Positions 45,431 through 53,657 of a stretch of 64,000 bases of DNA are shown here, one piece after another. The notes below the pieces were generated by a model that saw only the letters and a list, made by a program, of their open reading frames with translations, had not been told where the DNA came from and ran no database searches. The stretch is from JBHGAV01 sp041946685 (lineage in GTDB: Bacteria > Acidobacteriota > Terriglobia > Bryobacterales > Bryobacteraceae). The stretch is taken from positions 13,924-77,923 of the forward strand of contig JBHGAV010000012.1 of NCBI GenBank assembly GCA_041946685.1, in the 5' to 3' direction. Numbering within the stretch: position 1 is the stretch's first letter; each line of letters starts with the position of its first letter. The position numbers and the translations under genes are program-made.

Positions 45431-46060
45431 TTAGCGCAGGATTTGCACGACTTCGCCCGTGGCGGCGTCAACCAGGACGGAATAGCCGCTGGTGGCGACC
45501 GATTCGCCCCAAATCACCCGCCAGGTCGGGTTGGTTTGCCCTGGGACCAACTCGAGCAGGAAGCTGATCGGCACGTCGGGATGCTTCTTGGCGTATTCCT
45601 CGCCTTTCTTCATCGCCGTCTCATACGCCTTCTCGCTGTCCACCCGTGCCACGTTGATCGGGAACGGCCTCACCTGGGCCGTCGGTCCGGAATAACCCTC
45701 TTGCTGGCCCGCAAAGACTCCCTCGTGGAGATTGCCCTGGGCTTCCACAACCGAAAATGTATAGCTCCGCGCCATTCTCCCGCTCTCGGATACGAAAGTA
45801 GCCTCCCAGGCGCCGGACTTGCCTCCATCGGATTTCACTTCAGAGAGCCGGATGCTGCGGGCGCGCAACAACTGTGCATCCGGCGCCCACTGCCGGGCCA
45901 TGGCATACATTCGATACAGACCGGTGAGGCCGGTGACCGGCTCGGGCGGCTTGACCGCTTCCGCCTTCTTCTCTGCCGTAGGGGAGGGGCTATCCCCGCA
46001 CCCGGACAGAACAAATAGGAGTGCAGACACAAATATCGCAACGACTTTGACTACTCGCAT
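45431..46060 (-). CDS. Predicted lipoprotein with PepSY-like C-terminus
   Basis: The 209-aa protein starts at ATG 46060 with a lipoprotein signal (LSGC, Cys21). The C-terminal half contains a PepSY-like pattern, PTWRVIWGES followed by VLVDAATGEVVQILR, as in peptidase-inhibitor or envelope-sensing modules. The rest is unassigned. TATCAT ends 6 nt before the ATG, so the mRNA may be leaderless. It is convergent with hspR. Confidence 0.72.
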   Translation of the reverse strand: MRVVKVVAIFVSALLFVLSGCGDSPSPTAEKKAEAVKPPEPVTGLTGLYRMYAMARQWAPDAQLLRARSIRLSEVKSDGGKSGAWEATFVSESGRMARSYTFSVVEAQGNLHEGVFAGQQEGYSGPTAQVRPFPINVARVDSEKAYETAMKKGEEYAKKHPDVPISFLLELVPGQTNPTWRVIWGESVATSGYSVLVDAATGEVVQILR

Positions 46061-46066
46061 AACTAC

Positions 46067-46072
46067 ATGATA
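46067..46072 (-). promoter_or_regulatory. -10 element TATCAT of the lipoprotein gene, leaderless-type spacing
   Basis: On the minus strand TATCAT (5/6 match) ends 6 nt before ATG 46060, with no ribosome-binding site. Confidence 0.4.
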
Positions 46073-46078
46073 ACAGAC

Positions 46079-46429
46079 CTACAGAGTCTTGAGGTAAGCG
46101 ATCAGGTTGTTCTTGTCGGCGGCGCTCAACATCTCCTTGAACTCCGGCATCCCGCTGGTGCCGGCGTCGATGAGGGCGCGGACGCTCGCTTCATTCAGCG
46201 GCTTCCCGTCCGCGAGTTTCGCCCTCTTGAAGAGTCCTTTGAGCCCCGGCCCCAGCTTCTTGGCGGTGCTGTCGGCGTTGTGGCACACCAGGCACTGAGC
46301 GCCAAAGACGGCCTTCCCCTTGGCGGCGTCGCCCGCCTGTGGTTGCTTCGACGGCTGAGCCATGACGGCAAGGGCGCTCGCCACCGTCACTCCGAGTACG
46401 ATTGTCAGGTTCCTCAGGTCCTGCTGCAT
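46079..46429 (-). CDS. Small class I c-type cytochrome
   Basis: From ATG 46429 the product is 116 aa with a signal peptide (about 1-24, ending VMA). The heme-binding CLVCH is at 46-50, and GMPEF (Met94) or KEM (Met100) supplies the distal ligand. The length and SADKNNLIAYL-like ending (SAADKNNLIAYL) fit class I monoheme cytochromes c. It transfers electrons in the periplasm. It is divergent from the ArsA-like gene with a shared, short regulatory region. Confidence 0.9.
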   Translation of the reverse strand: MQQDLRNLTIVLGVTVASALAVMAQPSKQPQAGDAAKGKAVFGAQCLVCHNADSTAKKLGPGLKGLFKRAKLADGKPLNEASVRALIDAGTSGMPEFKEMLSAADKNNLIAYLKTL

Positions 46430-46435
46430 GAGTCC

Positions 46436-46472
46436 AGTGTACCCTGTCACGGCCGCCGCCCGGGTCTAGAAT
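46436..46472. promoter_or_regulatory. Back-to-back -10 elements for cytochrome c and ArsA-like genes
   Basis: On the minus strand TACACT (46441-46436) ends 6 nt before ATG 46429. On the plus strand TAGAAT (46467-46472) ends 6 nt before GTG 46479. Both genes thus appear leaderless and diverge from a 49-bp region. No strong -35 is present. Confidence 0.4.
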
Positions 46473-46478
46473 GAGGGT

Positions 46479-47672
46479 GTGCGGATACTCCTCTTCACAG
46501 GGAAGGGAGGGGTGGGCAAGACCAGTTTGGCCGCTGCAACGGGAGTGCGGCTGGCAGAGCTCGGTTACCGCACACTGGTGATGAGCGTCGACCCGGCCCA
46601 CAGCCTGGCCGACTCTCTTGACCTCGCGACGGACTTGTTCCACGGGGCCACGTCCGACCCGCTCCGGATCCGCGACCGCCTCGACATCCAAGAGGTCAAC
46701 ATTCAGAAGGAGGTCCGGCGCCACTGGAAGGAGATCTCCTCCTACGTCGTATCGGTGCTGCGCACCACCGGCATCAGCGATGTGGAGGCCGAAGAGTTGG
46801 CGATCCTCCCGGGCATGGAGGAGTTGAGCGCCATGATGCACGTGAACCAGTATCGCCGCGAGGGGCGATACGAGGTGATCCTGCTGGACTGCGCGCCCAC
46901 CGCCGAGTCGATGCGTTTTGTCAGCATGCCCACCACGCTGGATTGGTATATGAAGCACATCTTCCCCTACCAGCGGAGCCTGTTGAAGGCCGTCCGCCCG
47001 ATCGCCAACAAGGTGTCTCCGGTCGAGCTTCCCTCCGACAGGTACTTTGCGAATGTGAAAGACCTGTTCGGCAGGCTGGATGGCATCGAGGAAGTGCTCG
47101 AGGACCCGAAGATCACCAGCGTCCGCCTGGCGACCAATCCGGAAAGGATGGTCCTGCGAGAGACGCAGAGGGCCTTCGTCTACTTCTCCCTGCACGGGCT
47201 GACGGTGGATACGGTCATCGTGAACCGCGTTCTGCCGGCCAGGGTGCGGGATGCGTTCTTCGCCCGGTGGCGCCGTTCTCAGGACGAGATCCTGCGTGAG
47301 ATCGACGAGTACTTCTCGCCGGTTCCAGTGAAGAAGGTGCCGCTTTTCCAGGACGAGGTCCTGGGCGCCGGAAGGCTGGAGAGACTCGCCGCGGTGCTGT
47401 ATCCGGACGGTGAGGACCCCGCGGCGCTCACGCGCGTCGAGCGGCCCTATAGCTTCGTCAAGCTCGACGGCCGGTACGAGATTCGGGTGCAGTTGCCGTT
47501 TGCGACCAAAGGGGAGATCGGGCTGTTCAAGAAGGGGGACGAGTTGGTGGTGGAAATCGGCAGCCTGCGCCGCCACATCGGGCTGCCGGCGTCGATGGCC
47601 GGCCTGGCGCCGTCGCGTGCCAGGCTGGATCACAAGCTGCTCACGGTGGAGATGAAGGAGGATCTCTCATGA
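46479..47672 (+). CDS. ArsA/Get3-family ATPase
   Basis: The 397-aa protein is a single-unit member of the ArsA/GET3 family of deviant-Walker ATPases. It has the P-loop GKGGVGKTS near residue 8, SVDPAHSLADS (switch I), DCAPTAESMRF (switch II) and a C-terminal HSP20-like beta domain (about 318-397). Bacterial members deliver tail-anchored proteins or take part in metalloid export. No arsenite genes are near. It starts at GTG 46479 and overlaps a small Cys-rich partner gene by 4 nt. Its substrate is unknown. Confidence 0.88.
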   Translation: MRILLFTGKGGVGKTSLAAATGVRLAELGYRTLVMSVDPAHSLADSLDLATDLFHGATSDPLRIRDRLDIQEVNIQKEVRRHWKEISSYVVSVLRTTGISDVEAEELAILPGMEELSAMMHVNQYRREGRYEVILLDCAPTAESMRFVSMPTTLDWYMKHIFPYQRSLLKAVRPIANKVSPVELPSDRYFANVKDLFGRLDGIEEVLEDPKITSVRLATNPERMVLRETQRAFVYFSLHGLTVDTVIVNRVLPARVRDAFFARWRRSQDEILREIDEYFSPVPVKKVPLFQDEVLGAGRLERLAAVLYPDGEDPAALTRVERPYSFVKLDGRYEIRVQLPFATKGEIGLFKKGDELVVEIGSLRRHIGLPASMAGLAPSRARLDHKLLTVEMKEDLS

Positions 47673-47902
47673 GGAGAAAGGAAGCTGCCCAGGAGACCGG
47701 CCGGTCCCAATGCGACTGCCTCTGCATGGGGATGGGGCCCAAGCTCACCGAGTTGCTGCAATGCCGTTCGGAGGCGGCCGCCGGCCACCTCCGCAGCGCC
47801 AGGATCGAGTTTCTGAAGGCGGTGCGGGCCCTGATCGACGAGCGGATCGAGCACCTGTCGCGCGCCCAAAAGAAAAAAGGAGCCACGGTCACGGTAGAGT
47901 AA
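47669..47902 (+). CDS. Small Cys-rich partner protein of the ArsA-like ATPase
   Basis: This 77-aa protein starts with an ATGA overlap on the ArsA-like gene. It has four Cys (15, 17, 19, 32) in CDCLCMGMGP and QC, then an amphipathic helix (about 37-65). The conserved overlap suggests that the two act together. It might bind a metal or be a subunit or cargo adaptor. No family was recognised. Confidence 0.65.
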   Translation: MRRKEAAQETGRSQCDCLCMGMGPKLTELLQCRSEAAAGHLRSARIEFLKAVRALIDERIEHLSRAQKKKGATVTVE

Positions 47903-47913
47903 TCCAAACAGGT

Positions 47914-48396
47914 ATGGCCAAGGCAAAGCCGGCGGGATTGAAAGAGGGGTATGTAGCGCCCGACATCCGGCTTCAGACCGACACGGGCGGCGTTTTCCGG
48001 CTCTGGGATCTCAGAGGCAAGAACGTGGTGCTGTACTTCTACCCGAGAGCCAACACGCCGGGCTGCACCACGGAAGCCTGTGAGTTCCGCGACGCTTCGC
48101 CGTCTTTGGCGGGCCTCGATGCGGTCGTGGTCGGCGTCTCGCCCGACGCCGCCGGACCCCAGTCGAAGTTCAAGGCGAAGTTCGGCCTGCCCTTCACATT
48201 GCTGTGCGACGTCGACAGGACAGCCGCCGCGGCCTACGGCGTCTGGAAAGAGAAGAGCATGTACGGCAGGAAGGTCATGGGCATCGAGCGCACCACGTTC
48301 CTTATCGGCAAGGACGGAATCGTCCGGCAGATCTTCCCGAAGGTTAAGGCGAAGGGGCACGCCGCCCAGGTTCTCCAGGCTCTCTCAGCCCTTTAG
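47914..48396 (+). CDS. bcp: Peroxiredoxin, BCP/PrxQ type
   Basis: The 160-aa protein reduces peroxides with thiols. The peroxidatic Cys51 and resolving Cys56 are in NTPGCTTEACEFRD. FYPRANTPG and GVSPDAAGPQSKFKAKF with the conserved Arg/Lys are typical of PrxQ. ATG 47914 is preferred to upstream starts that lie in the small partner gene. It may share a transcript with the ArsA-like pair. It overlaps the convergent mutS2 by 12 nt. Confidence 0.92.
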   Translation: MAKAKPAGLKEGYVAPDIRLQTDTGGVFRLWDLRGKNVVLYFYPRANTPGCTTEACEFRDASPSLAGLDAVVVGVSPDAAGPQSKFKAKFGLPFTLLCDVDRTAAAAYGVWKEKSMYGRKVMGIERTTFLIGKDGIVRQIFPKVKAKGHAAQVLQALSAL

Positions 48397-50802
48397 CTCG
48401 ACAATAGTCGCCCCGGCCCCCCCTTCGTTCTGCTCGGCCGGGTAAAACTTCTCCACGTCCGGGTGCTTGGCCAGCAGCTCGCCGATAGCCCGGCGGAGCA
48501 CCCCCATGCCGTGGCCGTGCACGATGCGGACGCGCGACACGTCGGCCAGCGTGGCGTTGTCCAGGAACTTCTCCACCTGCTCACGCGCCTCTTCGATGTG
48601 CTGGCCGATCACGTTCAACTCCCGGACCGCGCCGCTGGCCAGCGGAGCCCGGTCGAAGGATAAGCCCTTGGGCCGCGCGGCCTCGGGCGTGGAGGGGAGC
48701 ACTTCCAGAATCTCGTCGGTCGGGACCTGGAGTCTCAGGAACCCGGCCTCCACCTCCACCAGATCCCCCGCCAACCGCCGGCGCACGCGTGCCGGCTCGC
48801 GAACTCCCTTGATCTTGACCCGCGCCCCCTCGACGATCTTGGGCTGCGCCAGTTGACCTTGCCGTGACTCGTCCGCGGTGGCCAGAACCGTGGTTTCGAC
48901 CTCGTCGCGCAGCTCCCGTTTCAACTTTCCCACCTGCCGCAGGGCCGCCGCCGCGGTCTTCTTTCGCTCTGCTCCCGTGACAATGCTCTCTATGGTCTCC
49001 CTGGCCTGGCTTTCGAACTTCTCCAGCACCAGCGCGCAACGGCGATCGAGCTCCTTGAGCTTGGCGGATTCCCTCTCGGCCCACTCCCGGGCCACCGCCT
49101 GCTCGGTAGAGGCCAGGGATTCTTTCTGCTCGCGCAATTGCTGCTCGAGCAATGCAGCCTGCTCCAGGCGCCGGTGCAGTTCCGAAAGAAACCGGGCGAT
49201 GTCCCTCTCGTGGTCGCTCAGCCGCCGGCGCGCCTCCTCGATGATCTCCGCCGGCATGCCGAGGTGACGGGCGATCTCAAGGCCCGCCGACTTACCCGGG
49301 GCCCCGAGCTGCAAGACGTAAGTAGGCTCCAGCGTCGCCTCATCGAAGCCCATGCTGCCGTTGACCACGCCGGGTGTGGCGGCGCCATAAACCTTCAGGG
49401 CGACCAGGTGGGTCGAGGCGAGCGTGAACGCTCCCGCCGCGCGGAAGCGCTCCAGCACGGCGACGCCGAGCGCGCCGCCCTCCTCCGGATCGGTGGCCCG
49501 CCCCAACTCATCGAGCAGGACCAGTGAATCGGAATCGGCTTCCTCCAGCATCTCCCGGATCCGTGCAATATGCGCCGAGAATGTGCTCAGACTCTCCTGA
49601 ATCGACTGGTTGTCGCCGATATCCGCCAGGACCTTGCCGAAGAGCGGCATCTCGGCCTCCTCGGCGGGCACCGGGAAGCCGGACTGCGCCATCAGCGCCA
49701 ACAGCCCCGCCGTCTTCATGGCGACCGTCTTGCCGCCGGTGTTGGGGCCGCTGATCAGCAGCGTGCGGCACTGGTCGTCCAGGACCATGGAGACCGGCAC
49801 CACCCGCTTGTTCTGGCGGCGCAGGACATCCTGGAGCAGAGGATGGCGAGCCGCGCGAAAGAGGAAACGCCGCGAGCCGGGGGCGCTGAAACGCGGGATG
49901 ACGCAGTCGAAATCGGCGGCGAAATCGGCCTTGGCGAACAGGAACTCCAGATCCGCCAGCGCCGCGGCCGTCGCCTGAATCGACTCCCGGTACTCCCGCA
50001 GGCGGGCCGTCATCTCACGCAGAATCCTGTGGACCTCGCGCATCTCCTCCTCGGCGAGGCTGACCAGCTCGTTGTTCAGCTCGATGGTCTCCAGCGGTTC
50101 GACGAAAAGGGTATGCCCGCTGGCGCTCGATCCGTGGATCACTCCCTCGATTCGCCGCTGGCGGCCGGCGATCACGGGCACGACGAACCGCTCGTTGCGG
50201 ATCGTCACGAACTCCTCCTGCAGCAGGTCCTCTTCGCGGTGCTGGCGAAGGAACCGTTCGAGGGACTCCTGGATCAACCGCTTCTGCCTCTCCATGTCCC
50301 GCCGCAGGCGTGCCAGTTCCGGGCTGGCGTGATCGGCGAGAATCCCCTCGGGCAGGATCTTCCCGGCCAATTCGGCCACGACAGAGCGAAACTCCCCGAT
50401 CGCAGCCGCGCGCGCCGCCAGGCGGGGGAATCGGCCGGACACGGAGGACAGGAGCTGGCGCAGGTCGGTGGCCGTGTCGAGCAGTTCCGTCAGGTCGAGA
50501 ATCTGCTTCACCTCCAGGACGGCCCCTTCCATGCGCAGCACGCCCAGGGCCTCGCTCGGATCGGGCACCGAGTCGAAGCGCAATCGGACGGCCGCCCCCC
50601 GGGCCGGCGTCTGCGGCCGGGATGCGGCACGCAGGTACTCGATGGCTTCGCCAGTTTCCGCCAGCACCTGCTCCAGAGCGGATCGGTCGACGCTCGGTTC
50701 GGCTTCCTCCAGCGCCGCCCGGCCCAATGGGCTCGAGATGTAGCGCCCGAGGAGGCTCTTGAGTTCGGTGAACTCCAACAAACTGGCGCTGGTTGTCTTC
50801 AT
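48385..50802 (-). CDS. mutS2: Endonuclease MutS2
   Basis: MutS2 suppresses homologous recombination and rescues collided ribosomes. From ATG 50802 the product is 805 aa: N-terminal MutS core, ATPase with Walker A GPNTGGKT near residue 350 and Walker B LVLLDELGRATDP, a long coiled coil (about 520-620), a KOW-like segment near 650, and a C-terminal Smr nuclease domain with HGHGMGVLRRAI. The usual LDLRG of Smr reads LNVIG. The longer frame to 50958 overlaps the NUDIX gene and is rejected. It overlaps that gene by 4 nt. Confidence 0.95.
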   Translation of the reverse strand: MKTTSASLLEFTELKSLLGRYISSPLGRAALEEAEPSVDRSALEQVLAETGEAIEYLRAASRPQTPARGAAVRLRFDSVPDPSEALGVLRMEGAVLEVKQILDLTELLDTATDLRQLLSSVSGRFPRLAARAAAIGEFRSVVAELAGKILPEGILADHASPELARLRRDMERQKRLIQESLERFLRQHREEDLLQEEFVTIRNERFVVPVIAGRQRRIEGVIHGSSASGHTLFVEPLETIELNNELVSLAEEEMREVHRILREMTARLREYRESIQATAAALADLEFLFAKADFAADFDCVIPRFSAPGSRRFLFRAARHPLLQDVLRRQNKRVVPVSMVLDDQCRTLLISGPNTGGKTVAMKTAGLLALMAQSGFPVPAEEAEMPLFGKVLADIGDNQSIQESLSTFSAHIARIREMLEEADSDSLVLLDELGRATDPEEGGALGVAVLERFRAAGAFTLASTHLVALKVYGAATPGVVNGSMGFDEATLEPTYVLQLGAPGKSAGLEIARHLGMPAEIIEEARRRLSDHERDIARFLSELHRRLEQAALLEQQLREQKESLASTEQAVAREWAERESAKLKELDRRCALVLEKFESQARETIESIVTGAERKKTAAAALRQVGKLKRELRDEVETTVLATADESRQGQLAQPKIVEGARVKIKGVREPARVRRRLAGDLVEVEAGFLRLQVPTDEILEVLPSTPEAARPKGLSFDRAPLASGAVRELNVIGQHIEEAREQVEKFLDNATLADVSRVRIVHGHGMGVLRRAIGELLAKHPDVEKFYPAEQNEGGAGATIVELKG

Positions 50803-51287
50803 GTGCCCAGCAATCCTTGCCTCCCTCTTCGTACCACCTTCCGAACTACCTCCAGGGTGCCCGCGGTGACCGCGTAGCGGCCGAGATCGTCCAGTGGGAT
50901 CCACCGCGCCGAGTTGGCGTCGTCGGCTGCGCGCAACCGGCCGCCCACTGCCCGGCACAAGTAGTCGATCAACACGTAGTGATACTCCACCCGGCCGCGG
51001 CCATCTCTCAACAGCCTTTCAAACACCTCGCCCACACCGAGCGGCTGGACCTCGATGCCGGTCTCCTCCTTGACCTCGCGGCGGATGCCGTCCCGCAGCC
51101 GTTCGCCCGGTTTCACAACCCCGCCGGGCAAGGACCAGTATCCCTTCATCGGGGCCCGACCGCGCTCGACCATGAGCACGCGGCCCCGTCGCACGACGAC
51201 GGCCCCCACCCCGACAACAGGCTGAGCCGGGTACCTCCGTCTGGTCTCGGCCGTCGCCGCCTTAAGCCGTTTCACCTCTCTTGACAT
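50799..51287 (-). CDS. NUDIX hydrolase
   Basis: The 162-aa protein hydrolyses a nucleoside diphosphate linked to another moiety. The Nudix box is complete: GGVVKPGE followed by REVKEETGI (about residues 55-78). The N-terminus has a basic stretch (VKRLKAATAETRRR). It is coupled to mutS2 by an ATGA overlap, a possible sanitation/repair pair. The exact substrate (ADP-ribose, 8-oxo-dGTP) cannot be told. Confidence 0.9.
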   Translation of the reverse strand: MSREVKRLKAATAETRRRYPAQPVVGVGAVVVRRGRVLMVERGRAPMKGYWSLPGGVVKPGERLRDGIRREVKEETGIEVQPLGVGEVFERLLRDGRGRVEYHYVLIDYLCRAVGGRLRAADDANSARWIPLDDLGRYAVTAGTLEVVRKVVRRGRQGLLGT

Positions 51288-51364
51288 TTCAGGTGTTACT
51301 ATTCTATTGTAACGATTCGACTTTGCTGCCTTCGAGCCGCGCCAGAGCCAGCGGTGGAACGAGC

Positions 51365-51808
51365 ATGGAGAAGGGCCTAGGCCAGGAACTGAAGAAAGTG
51401 GACGCTCTGCTGGAGTCGAACCTCCAGAGCGTGGATGAAGCCGAACGGCTGGTGCTGGAAGCGGCGAAGGCCGCCGGCTTCCCCGAAGACGAGTTGCACA
51501 AGATCAGCATGGCTGTCCGGGAGACGGTGGTGAACGCTGTGGTGCATGGCAACCGTTACAGCTCCCATAAGAAGGTGCACCTGGAGGTTTCCCGCCTGGC
51601 GGACCGCTTCACGGTTACGGTGGGCGACCAGGGGAACGGCTTCGACCTCTCCTCGTTGCCCGACCCGCTCGCCGAAGAGAACCTGCTGCATCAGTCGGGA
51701 CGCGGCATTTTGCTGATCAGGGCCTTCATGGACGAGTACTGTGTCCGGCGTCTCAGCCCGGCAGGGACGGAAGTGAAGCTGGTCAAGTACCTGACGCACG
51801 CATCATAG
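51365..51808 (+). CDS. RsbW-like anti-sigma factor / serine protein kinase
   Basis: The 147-aa protein is a HATPase_c_2 kinase of partner-switching systems. It has the N-box Glu53/Asn57 (RETVVNAVVHGN), the G1 box DQGNG (88-92), and the lid SGRGILLI (111-118). Such kinases hold a sigma factor and phosphorylate a STAS antagonist. The STAS gene follows after 36 bp. ATG 51365 is chosen over 51281, whose extension has no homology pattern. The partner sigma factor is not visible here. Confidence 0.88.
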   Translation: MEKGLGQELKKVDALLESNLQSVDEAERLVLEAAKAAGFPEDELHKISMAVRETVVNAVVHGNRYSSHKKVHLEVSRLADRFTVTVGDQGNGFDLSSLPDPLAEENLLHQSGRGILLIRAFMDEYCVRRLSPAGTEVKLVKYLTHAS

Positions 51809-51844
51809 TTGGACTGGAATCGATTGAGTGAGGAGGATTGAGCA

Positions 51845-52189
51845 GTGAGTATACAAGTGACAACCCGCCAGGTAGGTGACGTAAGCGTGGTGGATGTGGC
51901 TGGACGGATCACCTTGGGTGAAGGCGCCAGCGCGCTTCGGGAGACAATCCGGGGTCTGGTTGCGAAGGATCACAAGAAGATCATTCTGAATCTGAGCGAG
52001 GTTTCCTACATCGACAGCTCCGGTATTGGCGAGTTGGTCTCGGGCTTTACCACCGTTACCAACCACGGCGGAGTATTGAAGCTGCTCGGTTTGACCAAGC
52101 GTGTGCAGGATCTGCTCCAGATCACGAAGCTGTATACTGTCTTTGACATTTACGACAGCGAGGCCAGCGCGGTCCGCAGCTTCGCCTGA
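51845..52189 (+). CDS. STAS-domain anti-sigma factor antagonist (RsbV/SpoIIAA-like)
   Basis: The 114-aa protein is a single STAS domain with the phosphorylation site YIDSSGIGEL (Ser58 or Ser59) and the conserved IILNLSEV strand. It starts at GTG 51845 behind AGGAGG. It is the natural substrate of the kinase encoded just upstream. Dephosphorylation would release a sigma factor or another target. Confidence 0.9.
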   Translation: MSIQVTTRQVGDVSVVDVAGRITLGEGASALRETIRGLVAKDHKKIILNLSEVSYIDSSGIGELVSGFTTVTNHGGVLKLLGLTKRVQDLLQITKLYTVFDIYDSEASAVRSFA

Positions 52190-52233
52190 CCGAGGGCTTT
52201 TCGGGCGGCCCTTTCCAGGAGTGCCGCCGGGCG

Positions 52234-52881
52234 GTGAAGAAGAAGACCATTGTCCTGGCCGACGAGCAAACCCTGTTCCGTGAGGGAACAGCGGCTTTGT
52301 GCGAGGCCACCCGTCTATACAGGGTTGTGGGCCAATGCGCGGACGGCCGCTGTGCCGTCCGCATGATCAACGCCCTCCGCCCAGACGTTTCGATCCTGGA
52401 TCTCGAATTGCCCAAGTTGCACGCCCTGCCGGTCATCCAGAAGCTGCACCAGACAGGTCCGGAGCTCAAGTTTCTGGTGCTCGGGATGCGCCGGGATAAC
52501 AAGACTGTGCTGGAGGTGCTGCGGGCCGGCGCCAGCGGTTATCTGCTCAAGTCCGATTCGATTGCGGTCCTGCTCCAGGGGCTCCGGGAGATACTGACGG
52601 GCAGCATCTGCATCTCTCCCCAGTTCGAAGCGGCCAAAATCTTCCGGAGCACGGCCGCGTCGTTGCGGCAAGAGTCCTACGACCAGCTCAGCGCCCGGGA
52701 ATACCAGGTCTTCACCCTGCTCATTCAGGGTCTTCGCGGAAAGGAGATCGCGGACCGGCTGGATCTGAGCCAGAAGACGGTCAGCACCTACCGGGTCAAC
52801 CTTATGAGCAAGCTGAACATCTACGATGTTCCGGGGCTGGTTAAACTGGCCCTGCGGAAGAAGCTGATCTCGATTCGCTGA
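52234..52881 (+). CDS. NarL/FixJ-type response regulator with degenerate receiver
   Basis: The 215-aa protein has a receiver (1-120) and a LuxR-type helix-turn-helix (about 148-210). Asp10/Glu11, Asp56 (phosphoacceptor) and Lys106 are present, but the switch Thr/Ser after the fourth strand is Gly84 (VLGM), and the Gly-rich loop after Asp56 is KLHAL. Phosphorylation signalling may be altered. It starts at GTG 52234, 44 bp after the STAS gene. It may act at the output of the partner-switching pair. Confidence 0.85.
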   Translation: MKKKTIVLADEQTLFREGTAALCEATRLYRVVGQCADGRCAVRMINALRPDVSILDLELPKLHALPVIQKLHQTGPELKFLVLGMRRDNKTVLEVLRAGASGYLLKSDSIAVLLQGLREILTGSICISPQFEAAKIFRSTAASLRQESYDQLSAREYQVFTLLIQGLRGKEIADRLDLSQKTVSTYRVNLMSKLNIYDVPGLVKLALRKKLISIR

Positions 52882-52941
52882 CGCTGCCGCCCGAACCCGG
52901 TCTCCGGGTGTGCTAGGATCAAGAATCTCCCTGAGGATTTC

Positions 52942-53646
52942 GTGGATAGAATTACTCGTAAGGAACTCAAGAAGGATAAGTTTGCCCAGGAAGTCGGCCA
53001 CACGGTCGAGTTCCTGGATGCGCATAGGAAGCAGTTTGTCCGATACGGCGGCATCGCGGCGGCGGTGATCGTTCTGGCGGCCGGGCTCTTCTATTACAAC
53101 CATCGGCAGTACATCGCGCGGCAGGAGGCCCTGCGCGGCGCTCTGAACGTCATGGACGCACCGATCGGTTCCAGCCCTGCGCCGGGCATCCCGAGCTACG
53201 CCTCGGCCGAAGAGAAGTCTCGCGCGGTCGCCAAGGCGTTCACTGACCTTGCGGCCAAGTACTCCGGCTCGGACGAGGCGGCGGCCGCACGCTTGTACTT
53301 GAGCGGCATGTCGCTGGAACAGGGCAAGGTGGATGACGCCGTCAAGGGTTTCACCGAAGTCGCGGGCTCCCGCAGCCAGGAGTATGCGTCCCTGGCGAAG
53401 TTCTCGCTGGCCGAGTTGTACGCCTCGCAGGGCAAGACGGCGGAGGCCGAGAAGTTGCTTCGGGAGTTGATGGATCGGCCCACCGTGTTGGTTTCCAAGG
53501 AGCAGGCAGCGCTGGTGCTGGCGAGGATGATCGCTCCCAACAAGCCGGAGGAGGCCCGTAAGCTTCTGGAGCCGCTCCGGTCAGCCCCGGGCGCCGTGGG
53601 GCGTAACGCAATTGCCACCTACGGCGAATTGTTCGCCAAGAGGTAG
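52942..53646 (+). CDS. TPR-like membrane protein (YfgM/Tetratricopeptide_2-type)
   Basis: The 234-aa protein has a cytoplasmic N-terminus, one membrane span (about 37-52) and periplasmic TPR-like repeats (about 100-200) with LAAKYSGSDEAAAA and LAELYASQGKTAEAEKLL. This layout is that of YfgM, which works with the Sec translocon and periplasmic chaperones. It starts at GTG 52942 with GAGGA upstream. It precedes the dGTPase gene by 11 bp. Confidence 0.75.
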   Translation: MDRITRKELKKDKFAQEVGHTVEFLDAHRKQFVRYGGIAAAVIVLAAGLFYYNHRQYIARQEALRGALNVMDAPIGSSPAPGIPSYASAEEKSRAVAKAFTDLAAKYSGSDEAAAARLYLSGMSLEQGKVDDAVKGFTEVAGSRSQEYASLAKFSLAELYASQGKTAEAEKLLRELMDRPTVLVSKEQAALVLARMIAPNKPEEARKLLEPLRSAPGAVGRNAIATYGELFAKR

Positions 53647-53657
53647 CCCCTTCACCC

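Noticed and set aside
48385..50958. 857-aa version of MutS2
   Set aside because: The extra N-terminus overlaps the NUDIX gene and has no homology pattern; ATG 50802 forms an ATGA overlap.
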